13,283 nt of DNA from an uncultured Propionibacteriaceae bacterium (GTDB taxonomy: Bacteria > Actinomycetota > Actinomycetes > Propionibacteriales > Propionibacteriaceae). Where the stretch lies: the NCBI GenBank assembly GCA_936924635.1, contig CAKZHP010000102.1:1-13283 (forward strand), in the 5' to 3' direction. Below the pieces are notes generated by a model. The model had not been told where the DNA came from. It made no database searches and saw nothing but the letters and a program-made list of their open reading frames with translations. Below are positions 1 to 6,986 of this stretch, piece after piece; the first letter of the stretch is position 1; each line of letters opens with the position of its first letter. The position numbers and the translations under genes were made by a program.

Positions 1-423
1 CACCGGGTCTGCATGGTCGGGCGACAAGGGCTCTTGCCCCTCGCCCGAGACCACGAGATCGTCACGACGTTGATCATGGCCGTGACCCTGCTGATCGCCT
101 GGGTCGCCAACCTCGGGGTCGGGAGCAACCTGGCCGGCGCGACGGCCGCCAACGCCGACAAGATCGGCAGGACGATCGACGTGGGCACCGTGCTCTCTGC
201 GGCCATCGTGGTGGTGTTCTCCGCGGCCGCTACGATCCGGCTGCCGCCAGAGGGGGTGGCGGTGCTGCTGGCCGTCGACTTCGTCGTCGACATGGCTCGC
301 ACCGCGGTGAACGTGATCGGCAACGCCGCCGCCGCGATGGTGGTGGCCAAGTCCGAGGGCGAGTTTCGAGCCGAGGGGTACGACCGGGAGGACGTGCTGG
401 ACGAGGTGGTCGTACTCGCCTGA
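1..423 (+). CDS. Dicarboxylate/amino acid:cation symporter, C-terminal part (cut by window edge)
   Basis: The frame is open from the left edge to a TGA at 421-423, so this is the end of a longer gene; the ATG at 13 need not be the start. The signature is near the C-terminus. LPPEGVAVLLAVD is followed by FVVDMARTAVNVIGN and then MVVAKSEGEF, which matches the last transmembrane helix and tail of the DctA/GltP (glutamate/dicarboxylate, Na+ or H+ coupled) symporters; there the Asp and Arg-Thr...Asn residues help bind substrate and cation. Upstream the match is poor. The family's NMDGT motif, expected about 75-80 residues before this Asp, is not seen, and the stretch before VLSAAIVVVFSAA is unusually polar (NADKIGRTID) where a re-entrant hairpin is expected. 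It may be a divergent subfamily or a decaying gene. Family membership rests on the last 60 residues; the substrate is unknown. Confidence 0.6.
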   Translation, partial: HRVCMVGRQGLLPLARDHEIVTTLIMAVTLLIAWVANLGVGSNLAGATAANADKIGRTIDVGTVLSAAIVVVFSAAATIRLPPEGVAVLLAVDFVVDMARTAVNVIGNAAAAMVVAKSEGEFRAEGYDREDVLDEVVVLA

Positions 424-435
424 TGCCGTGGCATC
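422..435. promoter_or_regulatory. Perfect 14-bp palindrome (candidate operator) between symporter and psuG
   Basis: GATGCC-GT-GGCATC is a perfect inverted repeat with a 2-base centre. It overlaps the stop codon of the symporter and lies just upstream of the psuG -10 candidate, within the -35 and spacer region. That position suits a repressor operator for psuGK. The 2-base centre makes a hairpin terminator less likely. No regulator gene is adjacent, so the role is inference. Confidence 0.4.
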
Positions 436-443
436 GTCATGAC

Positions 444-449
444 TAGGGT
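444..449 (+). promoter_or_regulatory. Candidate -10 box for a leaderless psuG transcript
   Basis: TAGGGT fits the actinobacterial TAnnnT -10 consensus. It ends 6 bases before the psuG ATG (456), so transcription would begin at or next to the A of the start codon. No good Shine-Dalgarno is present (only AGGGTG, which overlaps the box), as is usual for leaderless actinobacterial genes. No convincing -35 was found: the hexamer at 17-base spacing is TGATGC. Confidence 0.45.
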
Positions 450-455
450 GCAGGC

Positions 456-1361
456 ATGTCCTTCCGCACCGGCGCCCACGTGGCCACCGCCCTCGACCAG
501 GGTCAGGCCGTGGTCGCCCTGGAGTCCACGATCATCACCCACGGCCTCCCCCGGCCGCGCAACGTCGACGTCGCGCTCCGGGCCGAGGAGACCGTACGCG
601 ACCGGGGCGCCGTGCCGGCCACCGTCGGTGTGCTCGACGGGGAGGTGGTCGTCGGTCTCACCGCCGACGAGCTGCGGCGTCTCGGCAACGACGACGACGC
701 CGTGAAGGCCAGCATCCGCGACCTACCGGTCGTCGTGGCCACCCGGCGGTCGGCGGGCACGACCGTGGCGGCGACCGCGCACCTGGCCCACCGGGTCGGC
801 ATCACGGTGTTCCCGACCGGTGGTCTCGGGGGCGTGCACCGCGGGGCGAGCCAGACGTACGACGAGTCCGCCGACCTGGTCGCCCTGTCCCAGCTGCCGG
901 TGGTGATGGTGTCGGCCGGTGTGAAGTCCATCCTCGACGTCGGCGCCACCCTGGAGCGGCTGGAGACCCTGAACGTCGCCGTGCTCGGCTTCCGCACCGA
1001 CGCCTTCCCGGGGTTCTACGTGGCCGACTCCGGCTTCCCGGTGCCCGCCCGTGTCGAGGGGCCCGACCAGGTGGCGGCGGTCGCCGGTGCGCGGGACGCC
1101 CTCGGCATCACGTCGGCGATCCTGGTCGCGCAGCCGGTCCCGGCCGAGCACGAGCTGGACCGTGCCCGCCACGACCAGGTGCTCGCCGACGCCCTGGCCG
1201 CGGCGGATGCGGCGGGGGTCCGCGGGCACGACGTCACCCCGTTCCTCCTCGACTTCTTCCACACGGCCACCGGGGGTGGGTCGGAGGCGACCAACGTGGA
1301 GATCTATCTCGGCAACGTGGCGCTCGGTGCCGACATCGCGCTGGCGGTCGCGGCGAGGTGA
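456..1361 (+). CDS. psuG: Pseudouridine-5'-phosphate glycosidase PsuG
   Basis: It cleaves the C-C glycosidic bond of pseudouridine 5'-phosphate to uracil and ribose 5-phosphate (reversible; cytosolic, Mn2+-dependent). The protein is 301 residues, close to the roughly 310 of the E. coli enzyme. Landmarks along the chain are ALESTIITHGLP (residues 21-32, with E23 the likely acid/base Glu), GDE-like DGEVVVGL (61-68), FPTGGLGGVHRGA (119-131), YDESADL (135-141, with D140 matching the metal-binding Asp), and SAGVKSILD (153-161, with K157 matching the Schiff-base lysine). FHTATGGGSEATN lies near the C-terminus. The 17-residue gap between D140 and K157 matches the family. The start at 456 gives the expected N-terminus; a competing frame at 439 is a shadow. 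Its stop overlaps the GTG of the next gene, a PfkB kinase, the usual psuGK partnership. Confidence 0.95.
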   Translation: MSFRTGAHVATALDQGQAVVALESTIITHGLPRPRNVDVALRAEETVRDRGAVPATVGVLDGEVVVGLTADELRRLGNDDDAVKASIRDLPVVVATRRSAGTTVAATAHLAHRVGITVFPTGGLGGVHRGASQTYDESADLVALSQLPVVMVSAGVKSILDVGATLERLETLNVAVLGFRTDAFPGFYVADSGFPVPARVEGPDQVAAVAGARDALGITSAILVAQPVPAEHELDRARHDQVLADALAAADAAGVRGHDVTPFLLDFFHTATGGGSEATNVEIYLGNVALGADIALAVAAR

Positions 1362-2206
1362 CCGTCGCCTGCCTGGGTGACCTGGTCGAGGACATCGTGG
1401 TCTGGCTCGACGAGCCGCTCGCCGTCGGCACCGACGCCGCAGGCACCATCCACCGCACCCGAGGGGGCAGCGCCGCCAACGTCGCCGCCGCCGTCGCGCA
1501 GCTCGGCATGGTCCCGGCGCGCTACCTCGGCTGCGTCGGCGAGGACGCGGCCGGTGACGCGCTGGTGGCGGACCTGGTGCGTCACGGTGTCGATGTACGG
1601 GTGCAGCGGCGGGGTGTGTCCGGGGCCGTGGTGATCCTCGTGGGCACCGACGGTGAGCGGACGATGGTGCCCAACCGCGGCGCCTCCGGGCTGCTGGAGC
1701 CCGTGGCGGCAGACTGGCTCGACGGGCTGGCGGTGCTGCACGTGCCGGCGTACGCCTTCTGCGCCGAGCCGGTCTCGACGTCGGCGCTGGACGCGCTCGG
1801 GCGGGCCCGGGGCGTCGGCGCGCAGCTCAGCATCGACGCGTCCTCGGTGGGGATGCTCGGCGCGTACGGGCGGGACCGGATCCGTGACCTGCTCGCCGGC
1901 CTGGCGCCCGACCACCTGCTCGCCAACGCCGACGAGGCCGCCTTCCTCGGTGTCGGCGACGGCTGGCTGCGCGAGACCACCTGCGTGGTGAAGCAGGGAG
2001 CGGACCCCACCCTCGTGGTGCGCGGCGGCGACCGGGCCAGCGTGCCCGTGGTGCCGGTCGCCGAGGTCCGAGACACCACCGGCGCCGGGGACGCCTTCGC
2101 CGCCGGCTACCTCTCGGGCATCGCCGCCGGTGACTCCGCCGAGGCAGCGTGCGCCGTGGGCAACGCCCTGGCCGGCCGGTCCCTGGGGCGCGCAGGAGCC
2201 CTGTGA
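1358..2206 (+). CDS. psuK: PfkB/ribokinase-family kinase, probable pseudouridine kinase PsuK
   Basis: This cytosolic sugar/nucleoside kinase of the ribokinase family has 282 residues. The N-terminal GDLVEDIVV strand leads to the substrate motif RGGSAANVA (35-43, PfkB signature 1). The ATP/anion-hole signature RDTTGAGDAFAAGY (238-251) places the catalytic base at D245. The start is the GTG at 1358, whose GTGA contains the psuG stop (4-base overlap, translational coupling). Pairing with psuG predicts phosphorylation of pseudouridine to pseudouridine 5'-phosphate, which PsuG then splits. The motifs alone would equally fit a ribokinase or fructokinase, so the substrate is inferred from context. 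The C-terminus is a little short for the family (kinases are usually about 300 residues). Confidence 0.85.
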   Translation: MTVACLGDLVEDIVVWLDEPLAVGTDAAGTIHRTRGGSAANVAAAVAQLGMVPARYLGCVGEDAAGDALVADLVRHGVDVRVQRRGVSGAVVILVGTDGERTMVPNRGASGLLEPVAADWLDGLAVLHVPAYAFCAEPVSTSALDALGRARGVGAQLSIDASSVGMLGAYGRDRIRDLLAGLAPDHLLANADEAAFLGVGDGWLRETTCVVKQGADPTLVVRGGDRASVPVVPVAEVRDTTGAGDAFAAGYLSGIAAGDSAEAACAVGNALAGRSLGRAGAL

Positions 2207-2280
2207 GGCGGGGCCTCGACCTCGTACGCGTGGTGTGGCCGCATCCGCCCCCGGCGTGAGCCCGGCCGTGAAGGACCCGC

Positions 2281-2303
2281 TTGACCAGGCAGACTGGGGC
2301 CGT
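2281..2303 (+). promoter_or_regulatory. Weak candidate promoter upstream of yajQ
   Basis: TTGACC (2281-2286) is a good -35 hexamer. After 17 bases a weak -10 (ACCGGA, or TACCGG with a 16-base spacer) follows. yajQ begins at 2323, preceded by a strong GAGGAGGAC ribosome binding site. The 116-base gap after psuK suggests yajQ has its own promoter, but the -10 is poor. Confidence 0.25.
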
Positions 2304-2322
2304 ACCGGACTGAGGAGGACCC

Positions 2323-2814
2323 ATGGCTGCAGAGAGCTCGTTCGACATCGTGAGCAAGGTGGACCGGCAGGAGGTCGACAACGCCATCAACCAGGCTGCC
2401 AAGGAGGTCAGCCAGCGCTTCGACTTCAAGAACACCGGCTCCTCCATCGAGTGGCAGGGCGAGCAGGTCGCGCTGGAGAGCTCCACGGAGGAGCGGCTGA
2501 AGGCGGTGCTGGACGTCTTCTATGCCAAGCTCGCCCGCCGCGGCGTGGACCTGAAGGCGCTGAAGCCGGGTGACCCGAAGCCGTCGGGCAAGGTGTGGCG
2601 GCAGGTGTGCGAGCTGCAGCAGGGCATCTCGCAGGAGGACGCCAAGAAGATCACCAAGCTGCTGCGCGACGAGGGCCCCAAGGGCATCAAGACGCAGATC
2701 ACCGGCGACGAGCTGCGCGTCACCTCGAAGTCCCGCGACGACCTGCAGGCCGCCCAGGCGCTGATCCGCAAGGCCGACTACGACTTCGCGGTGCAGTTCA
2801 CGAACTACCGCTGA
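2323..2814 (+). CDS. yajQ: YajQ family nucleotide (cyclic di-GMP)-binding protein
   Basis: The 163-residue product has the full family length. It starts with the typical SSFDIVSKVDRQEVDNAIN stretch (5-23) and contains SQRFDFKNTGSSIEW (30-44), a central ISQEDAKKITKLLRD (106-120), IKTQITGDELRVTSKSRDDLQ (127-147) and the family's terminal FTNYR. The fold is two ferredoxin-like domains. Xanthomonas and Pseudomonas homologues bind cyclic di-GMP and affect transcription; the E. coli protein was reported to bind nucleotides. In actinobacteria the function is not established. The ATG at 2323 sits 7-8 bases after GAGGAGGAC, a clear choice of start. It stands alone, between psuK and a metallophosphoesterase. 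Confidence 0.95.
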   Translation: MAAESSFDIVSKVDRQEVDNAINQAAKEVSQRFDFKNTGSSIEWQGEQVALESSTEERLKAVLDVFYAKLARRGVDLKALKPGDPKPSGKVWRQVCELQQGISQEDAKKITKLLRDEGPKGIKTQITGDELRVTSKSRDDLQAAQALIRKADYDFAVQFTNYR

Positions 2815-2836
2815 CACCGGTCGCCGGGGCTCGACC

Positions 2837-2855
2837 GGGTGCTACCGACGCACCC
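2837..2855 (+). terminator. Candidate stem-loop terminator after yajQ
   Basis: GGGTGC and GCACCC form a perfect 6-bp stem around a 7-base loop (TACCGAC), 23 bases after the yajQ stop. There is no T-run, as often in actinobacterial terminators, so it could also be incidental. Confidence 0.35.
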
Positions 2856-2932
2856 AGGAAGGAGCGGCGGGCGCGGTGATGCCGGCGTCGAGCCGCGGGA
2901 AGGCCCGGCACCAGAGAGTGGGGCTCGCTGCG

Positions 2933-2938
2933 TATGCT
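2933..2938 (+). promoter_or_regulatory. Candidate -10 box upstream of the metallophosphoesterase gene
   Basis: TATGCT is the only close match to the -10 consensus in the 214-base gap between yajQ and the next gene. The hexamer at 17-base spacing (ACCAGA) is a poor -35. The start codon is about 90 bases downstream. Apart from this and the stem-loop at 2837-2855 nothing was seen in the gap; no tRNA cloverleaf was found. Confidence 0.3.
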
Positions 2939-3028
2939 GGCGCGTGGACGAGGGCCGTTCGGCGCCGCAGACCGGGTCGCCCCGACGGGCGCCCGTGACA
3001 TCTCCGACGCCGGACAGGACGGTTGCGC

Positions 3029-4213
3029 ATGACCACAGGTCGCGTCGTGTTCGTGCTCACCCTGACGGCCCTGGTCTGGGTGTTCTTGTTCTGGCGGCTG
3101 GGGGTCGCGTCCCGGCTGCGACGTCGCACCACCCGGCTGGTCGGAGTCGCCCTGGTCCCGTTCGTCCTGCTCACGACCGGCGGCATGGGCCTCTCCCTCG
3201 GCGTCCCGGACCCGAAGGCCTGGCGCCCGCTGACAGCCAGCCTGCTGGTCGGGGCGGCCCTTCTCCTGTACGTCGTGCTCGGCACCGTGGTGCAGCTGCT
3301 CGTCGCAGCCCTGTGGCGCCTCTACGACGCGCTGCGAGGCCGCATCGTCTCTCCCGAGATCCAGGGCCACCGGGTGCGCCGCCTCAACGCGGGGGTGCTG
3401 GCGATCGCCGTGCTCACGACCGCGTACGGGTTCGTGGAGGCCTCCACCCCGACCGTCTCGCGCATCACGGTGACGTCCGGCGACCTGCCCGCGGAGTTCG
3501 ACGGCTACCGCGTCGCGCTGGTGACCGATGTACACGTGGGGCCGGGCCGCAGCGGCGCCTTCCTGGCCGATGCCGTACGCCAGGTCAATGCCGAGGACGT
3601 GGACATGGTCGTCGTGGCCGGCGACCTCGTCGACGGGACCGTCGCGGGGCTGGGGGCCGAGCTGCGACCGTTGTCGGACCTCCGCGGCAAGCAGGGCGTG
3701 GTCATCACGACCGGCAACCACGAGTTCTACTCCGGCGCCTCCGACTGGGTCGCCGAGTGGCGTGGTCGCGGCCTCACCGTGCTCACGAACCAGTCGATGG
3801 TGCTGCGCCGTGGCACGGCCAGCATCGACGTGCTCGGCGTGAACGACCGTAGCGGCACGCCCCCGCTGGCCGAGGACCTGGAGGCTGCGCTGGCCACCCT
3901 GCCGGCTCAGGGCGTCTCCCCCGCGGACACGGGGCGGTTCCGGCTGCTGATCGCCCACCAGCCCCGGCAGGCCAGGACCGGCGGCAACCTGGCGGCGCGC
4001 AGCGGCGTCGACCTGCAGCTCTCCGGCCACACCCACGGCGGCCAGCTCTGGCCGCTCCACTACGCCGTACCGCTCCAGCAGGGCACCCTCGCGGGCATGG
4101 ACACGCTGGGCGGCATCCCGGTCTACACGTCGCGCGGGGTGGGTGGGTTCGGTCCTCCCGTACGCGTCGGGGCGCCGCCGGAGATCCCGGTGGTCACGCT
4201 CCGTCGCGGCTGA
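3029..4213 (+). CDS. Membrane-anchored metallophosphoesterase (YkuE/YaeI-like)
   Basis: The product has 394 residues. The N-terminal third is membrane-embedded, with hydrophobic segments at roughly 6-23, 36-52, 69-96 and 121-136. The catalytic domain follows from about 145. Calcineurin-type metal ligands appear in order: TDVHVG (D167, H169), AGDLVDG (D199), TGNHEFY (N230, H231), IAHQPR (H310) and SGHTHGGQ (H334, H336). GHTHGGQ followed by SRGVG near the end is typical of the YkuE/YaeI group, some members of which act on UDP-diacylglucosamine or undecaprenyl pyrophosphate-like lipids; the substrate here is unknown. The catalytic domain should lie on the outer or membrane face, but topology is not certain. 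I chose ATG 3029 because a GGACAGGACGG ribosome site ends 6 bases before it; the in-frame TTG at 3023 is too close to that site. All catalytic residues are present. Confidence 0.88.
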   Translation: MTTGRVVFVLTLTALVWVFLFWRLGVASRLRRRTTRLVGVALVPFVLLTTGGMGLSLGVPDPKAWRPLTASLLVGAALLLYVVLGTVVQLLVAALWRLYDALRGRIVSPEIQGHRVRRLNAGVLAIAVLTTAYGFVEASTPTVSRITVTSGDLPAEFDGYRVALVTDVHVGPGRSGAFLADAVRQVNAEDVDMVVVAGDLVDGTVAGLGAELRPLSDLRGKQGVVITTGNHEFYSGASDWVAEWRGRGLTVLTNQSMVLRRGTASIDVLGVNDRSGTPPLAEDLEAALATLPAQGVSPADTGRFRLLIAHQPRQARTGGNLAARSGVDLQLSGHTHGGQLWPLHYAVPLQQGTLAGMDTLGGIPVYTSRGVGGFGPPVRVGAPPEIPVVTLRRG

Positions 4214-4235
4214 GGGTCGTCGGCGGCACATGCGC

Positions 4236-4259
4236 CATCGCACCCCGTCTCGGGAGATG
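4236..4259. terminator. Weak stem-loop between convergent genes
   Basis: CATC...CCCG-TCT-CGGG...GATG forms a bulged hairpin in the 70-base gap between the phosphoesterase (plus) and the LysR remnant (minus). A bidirectional terminator would be expected here. The stem is weak and lacks T-runs. Confidence 0.22.
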
Positions 4260-4283
4260 CGTCTGCTCTCGGGCCCCCGGCGG

Positions 4284-4830
4284 TCAGGGTGCGCTGCCCC
4301 GCAAGAACTCGAGGAGCTCGTCGAGCACCGGGTGCTGCCAGCCTCGGCGGTGGACGAGCCACCACTCGTACGGCGGGATCACCGGAGCCTCGATGACACG
4401 CATCCGCCCGCCGGCGGGCTGGGGCCAGTCGCGCCCGGTCATCCCGATGGCGGGCTGCTGACGGCGGGCGAGCACCTCGTGGATCAAGGCGAGCGAGGAG
4501 TTGGAGCCGGTCGTGCTGACGGGCACCTGCAGCGTGGTGCCCACCCATCGCATGTAGTTCACGAGCTCAGGGCTGGCGTCCTCCCCGGGGAACCACAGGC
4601 CGCGAGAGCGGGCCGCCTCCAGCGTCACCTCGGTCAGAGGGTCGTCGGCAACCACGAGGCCGGCGATGACCTCGTGCAGCACCGGCTGAGCATCGAGCTC
4701 CTCGGGCAGCGTCCGGCCCAGGTGCGGCACGTTGCCGAAGGCGACGTCGATCTCGTCGTCGTGCAGGGCTCGCAGGCTCCACGGCAGCGACATGTGGTGC
4801 GTCACGACGAGCGCAGCCTCGGGGCGGCGC
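4284..4830 (-). pseudogene. LysR-type regulator remnant: effector domain only, N-terminal DNA-binding part missing
   Basis: The minus frame from about 4826 to the TGA at 4284-4286 encodes a nearly whole LysR effector-binding domain. It begins RRPEAALVVTHHMSLPW, continues LRALHDDEIDVAFGNV and LTEVTLEAARSRGLWFPGE, and ends LDELLEFLRGSAP. A LysR protein would have some 90-100 more residues upstream, holding the winged helix-turn-helix and linker helix. Instead, at about 4828 the minus frame runs into sequence that makes sense only on the plus strand, as the C-terminal part of a RibD-C/DHFR-like protein. The frame stays open to an ATG at 4853, but those residues are a shadow of the other remnant. 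Without a DNA-binding domain it cannot be a normal regulator. The family call is good; being a dead gene is inference. Confidence 0.75.
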
Positions 4831-5088
4831 GAGCTCCAGGTGCACGGCAGCATCCAGCTGGCCCGGGCACTGCACGAGGCCGGGCTCGTGGACGTCTACC
4901 GGCTGCTCGTGGCACCGGTCGTCGTCGGCTCCGGCGCCGGCCTGTTCCGCGACACCAGCCCTGCGCACACCCTGACGGTCATCGAGTCGCAGGTGACCGA
5001 GAACGGCGTGGTGGCGCTAGAGCTGGAGCCCGGCGGGCTGCGTACCGGCATCGCCGTGATCGACGACGGCCGCGACGCGATCGCCTGA
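4828..5088 (+). pseudogene. RibD C-terminal/dihydrofolate-reductase-like protein remnant: C-terminal part only
   Basis: From about 4828 the plus frame reads RELQVHGSIQLARALHEAGL, then VDVYRLLVAPVVVGSGAGLF and LTVIESQVTENGVVALEL, ending with a TGA at 5086-5088. This is the C-terminal third of the 'dihydrofolate reductase family' proteins (RibD C-terminal domain, NADPH-binding reductase fold) that are common in actinobacteria; full-length members have about 180-200 residues. The first 100 or so residues are missing. The frame stays open upstream to an ATG at 4732, but that stretch is antisense to the LysR remnant and has no family resemblance. A full gene would have been divergently transcribed from the lysR gene, so the scar fits one deletion that removed the shared promoter and both N-terminal parts. 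Confidence 0.75.
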
Positions 5089-5170
5089 CCTGTCCGGTTC
5101 CTCGGGCCGCAGCGCATGACGACGGCCGGACTCACCAGCTGGTTCGTTGCCGCCGGGCCGGGCACGCCTG

Positions 5171-5199
5171 AGCCCTGCGAGGAATCGGCGAGCAGGCGC
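5171..5199 (-). terminator. Candidate stem-loop terminator after the minus-strand operon
   Basis: AGC(C)CTGC-type arms pair with GCAG(G)C-GCT: CCTGC (5174-5178) with GCAGG (5192-5196), extended by AGC/GCT with one bulged base, around a 13-base loop. It lies about 22 bases beyond the stop of the SGNH hydrolase gene. No T-run. The rest of 5089-5220 shows nothing recognisable. Confidence 0.33.
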
Positions 5200-5220
5200 T
5201 GGCATCGAGTGCGGCAGCGG

Positions 5221-6048
5221 TCAGTACGACAGCGGCGGCAGCGCCTGGCCCGGGTCGATCGGCACCAGCTGCGGGCGCTTCGGGGTGATGCCGTCGCCGG
5301 ACGACCGACCGGTGAGCCGGCGGTGCACCCAGGGAGCGAGGTGCGTACGCACCCAGGCGACGTCCTCCCGCAGCACCTCAGACCGCGCCCGGGCCGGAGC
5401 CTCCGCCAGCGGCTCGCGCCACCCCGGCGGCGGGGTGTGGCCGAGCGTGTGGAACACCTCGGCAGCGACCCGGGCATGGCCGTCGCTGGTGAGGTGGAGC
5501 CGGTCCTCGGACCACAACCGCGCGTCCATGAGGGAGCGGAGACCGAACAGGTCGGTCACGTAGCAGTCCCGGCGCGATCCGATCGTCCAGACGTGGGCGG
5601 CGAACAGCGCCACCATCCCCCCGGTGCGCTGGATGAGCCCGGCCCCGCGCGGGTCGGTGGAGGTCATCAGCACCACGTCGGTGCCGGCGTCGCGGGCCCG
5701 GCCGACGGCCTCGTCGAGCTCGGCGGCGAGGGCATCCGGGTCCGCACCGGGGCGGAGCAGGTCGTTGCCGCCGGCGCTGATCGTGAGCAGGTCCGGGCCG
5801 AGCGCGAGCGCGGCATCCAGCTGCTCGGTGACGATCCGGTGCAGCAGACGGCCCCGGATGGCGAGGTTGGCGTACGAGACCGTGCGCCCCTCCCCGGCCG
5901 CGACACCGGCGAGCATCACCGACAGCCGGTCGGTCCACCCGTAGAAGCGCGTGGGCTCGGCCGCGTACGCATCGTTGAGGCCCTCGCTGAAGGAGTCGCC
6001 GATCGCGACGTAGCGCGACCACGGCCTGGGTGTGCTCTGGACCGGCAT
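5221..6048 (-). CDS. SGNH/GDSL-family hydrolase (esterase/lipase type)
   Basis: The 275-residue product has the SGNH blocks in order: YVAIGDSFSEG (13-23, nucleophile S19), a block II Gly at NLAIRGR (61-67), SAGGNDLL (91-98, N95), and SEDRLHLTSDGH (180-191), whose DxxH gives D182 and H185. No signal peptide is seen, so it probably acts in the cytoplasm on a small ester, acyl or acetyl group; the natural substrate is unknown. Family members of about 260 residues with this C-terminal Trp/Pro-rich tail are common in actinobacteria. The ATG at 6048-6046 shares one base with the stop of the upstream CoA hydrolase (TGATG), so the two are translated together. The link to valine breakdown is unclear. 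Confidence 0.88.
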   Translation of the reverse strand: MPVQSTPRPWSRYVAIGDSFSEGLNDAYAAEPTRFYGWTDRLSVMLAGVAAGEGRTVSYANLAIRGRLLHRIVTEQLDAALALGPDLLTISAGGNDLLRPGADPDALAAELDEAVGRARDAGTDVVLMTSTDPRGAGLIQRTGGMVALFAAHVWTIGSRRDCYVTDLFGLRSLMDARLWSEDRLHLTSDGHARVAAEVFHTLGHTPPPGWREPLAEAPARARSEVLREDVAWVRTHLAPWVHRRLTGRSSGDGITPKRPQLVPIDPGQALPPLSY

Positions 6049-6986
6049 CAGACCTCCCCGAACATCGCGAGCACGTGCTCACGCGGCACGTCGCGTACGT
6101 GTGCGTACGACCACCGGGGCGAGCGGTCCTTGTCGACCAGCTGCGCCCGGACCCCCTCCACGAAGTCGGGCTGCCCCACCATGGTCGGCCCGACCACCAG
6201 GTCCTGGTCGATCACCTCGTCGGCGGTGCTCATGCCCTGCGCGCGGCGCAACGCCTCCAGCGCCACGCACACCGACAGCGGCGAGCGCGACAGCAGGTCG
6301 GTCACGGTCTGGCGGGCCAGGTCGTCGTCGAAGGTGGCGAGCGCGTCGATCATCGCGGCCGGGTCGTCGCCGGCGAAGCAGATGTCCACCCACGGCGGCG
6401 GCACCTCGTCGCGCATGCCGGTGTCGGCAAGACCGGCCCGGATGGCGAGCCCGCCGCCGACCGTGGCGCCGGTGAGCGCCAGGAACGTGCCGAGCCCGCC
6501 CGGCGCCCGCGACAGCTGCCAGAGCACCCCGGCGTCGGGGTACAGGCCGATCACCGTCTCCGGCATCGCGATCCGCGAGGTCTCGTCGACCATTCGCAAC
6601 GACCCGTACGCCGCCAGGCCGAGCCCGCCGCCCATGGTGACGCCGGTCATCACCGCCTCGAGCGGCTTCGGGTAGTGCGCGAGCAGCCGCACGAGCTCGT
6701 ACTCGCCGCGGAGGAACCCCGCCGCGTCCCCAGTGCCCGCGAGCGTGGACTCGCGCATCGCCCGTACGTCCCCTCCCGCGCACAGGCCCCGGTCACCTGC
6801 CCCGGTGAGGCGTACGGACTCGACGCCGTCGTCCTCCGCCCACGCGACGAGCTGCGCGTAGACGGCGTCCACCATGGGGAGCGTCAGCGCGTTGATGGCG
6901 TGCGGTCGGTTGAGCACCAGCCGCCCGACGCCGTCCTCGACGCCGGCGAGCACCTCGTCGACCCCGTACGCAGGACTGAGGCTCAC
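6048..6986 (-). CDS. Enoyl-CoA hydratase/isomerase family: 3-hydroxyisobutyryl-CoA hydrolase
   Basis: The 312-residue product belongs to the ECH_2 branch of the crotonase superfamily. It would hydrolyse 3-hydroxyisobutyryl-CoA to 3-hydroxyisobutyrate in valine catabolism (cytosol). Seen are LNRPHAINAL (25-34), the oxyanion-hole loop GLCAGGDVRA (67-76), KPLEAVMTGVTMGGGLGL (107-124) and MPETVIGLYPD (141-151). E143 and D151 have the same 8-residue spacing as the catalytic Glu/Asp pair of human HIBCH (E169/D177), which separates it from plain enoyl-CoA hydratases. It is slightly shorter than the usual 340-350 residues. The start is the GTG at 6986, which overlaps the stop of the mannosyltransferase by four bases (GTGA), with AAGGAGA as ribosome site. 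The frame stays open far upstream, but only as antisense of that neighbour. Confidence 0.88.
   Translation of the reverse strand: MSLSPAYGVDEVLAGVEDGVGRLVLNRPHAINALTLPMVDAVYAQLVAWAEDDGVESVRLTGAGDRGLCAGGDVRAMRESTLAGTGDAAGFLRGEYELVRLLAHYPKPLEAVMTGVTMGGGLGLAAYGSLRMVDETSRIAMPETVIGLYPDAGVLWQLSRAPGGLGTFLALTGATVGGGLAIRAGLADTGMRDEVPPPWVDICFAGDDPAAMIDALATFDDDLARQTVTDLLSRSPLSVCVALEALRRAQGMSTADEVIDQDLVVGPTMVGQPDFVEGVRAQLVDKDRSPRWSYAHVRDVPREHVLAMFGEV

Noticed and set aside
2205..2217. GAGGC-GGG-GCCTC hairpin over the psuK stop as a terminator
   Set aside because: The stem is only 5 bp with a 3-base loop, overlaps the stop codon and has no T-run; it is too likely by chance in this GC content.
2815..3028. 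A tRNA gene in the gap after yajQ (tRNA genes follow yajQ in some actinobacteria)
   Set aside because: No T-loop consensus (GTTCRANYC) or acceptor stem pairing was found on either strand.
4732..5088. A complete small plus-strand gene starting at ATG 4732
   Set aside because: The first 32 codons are antisense to the LysR effector domain and do not resemble the RibD-C family; only the part after about 4828 does, so the ATG is accidental.
5116..6675. Long plus-strand frames opposite the SGNH hydrolase and the CoA hydrolase (also 7025-8545 opposite the mannosyltransferase)
   Set aside because: The translations are low-complexity Arg/Pro/His text without motifs; the genes on the minus strand carry full catalytic motifs.
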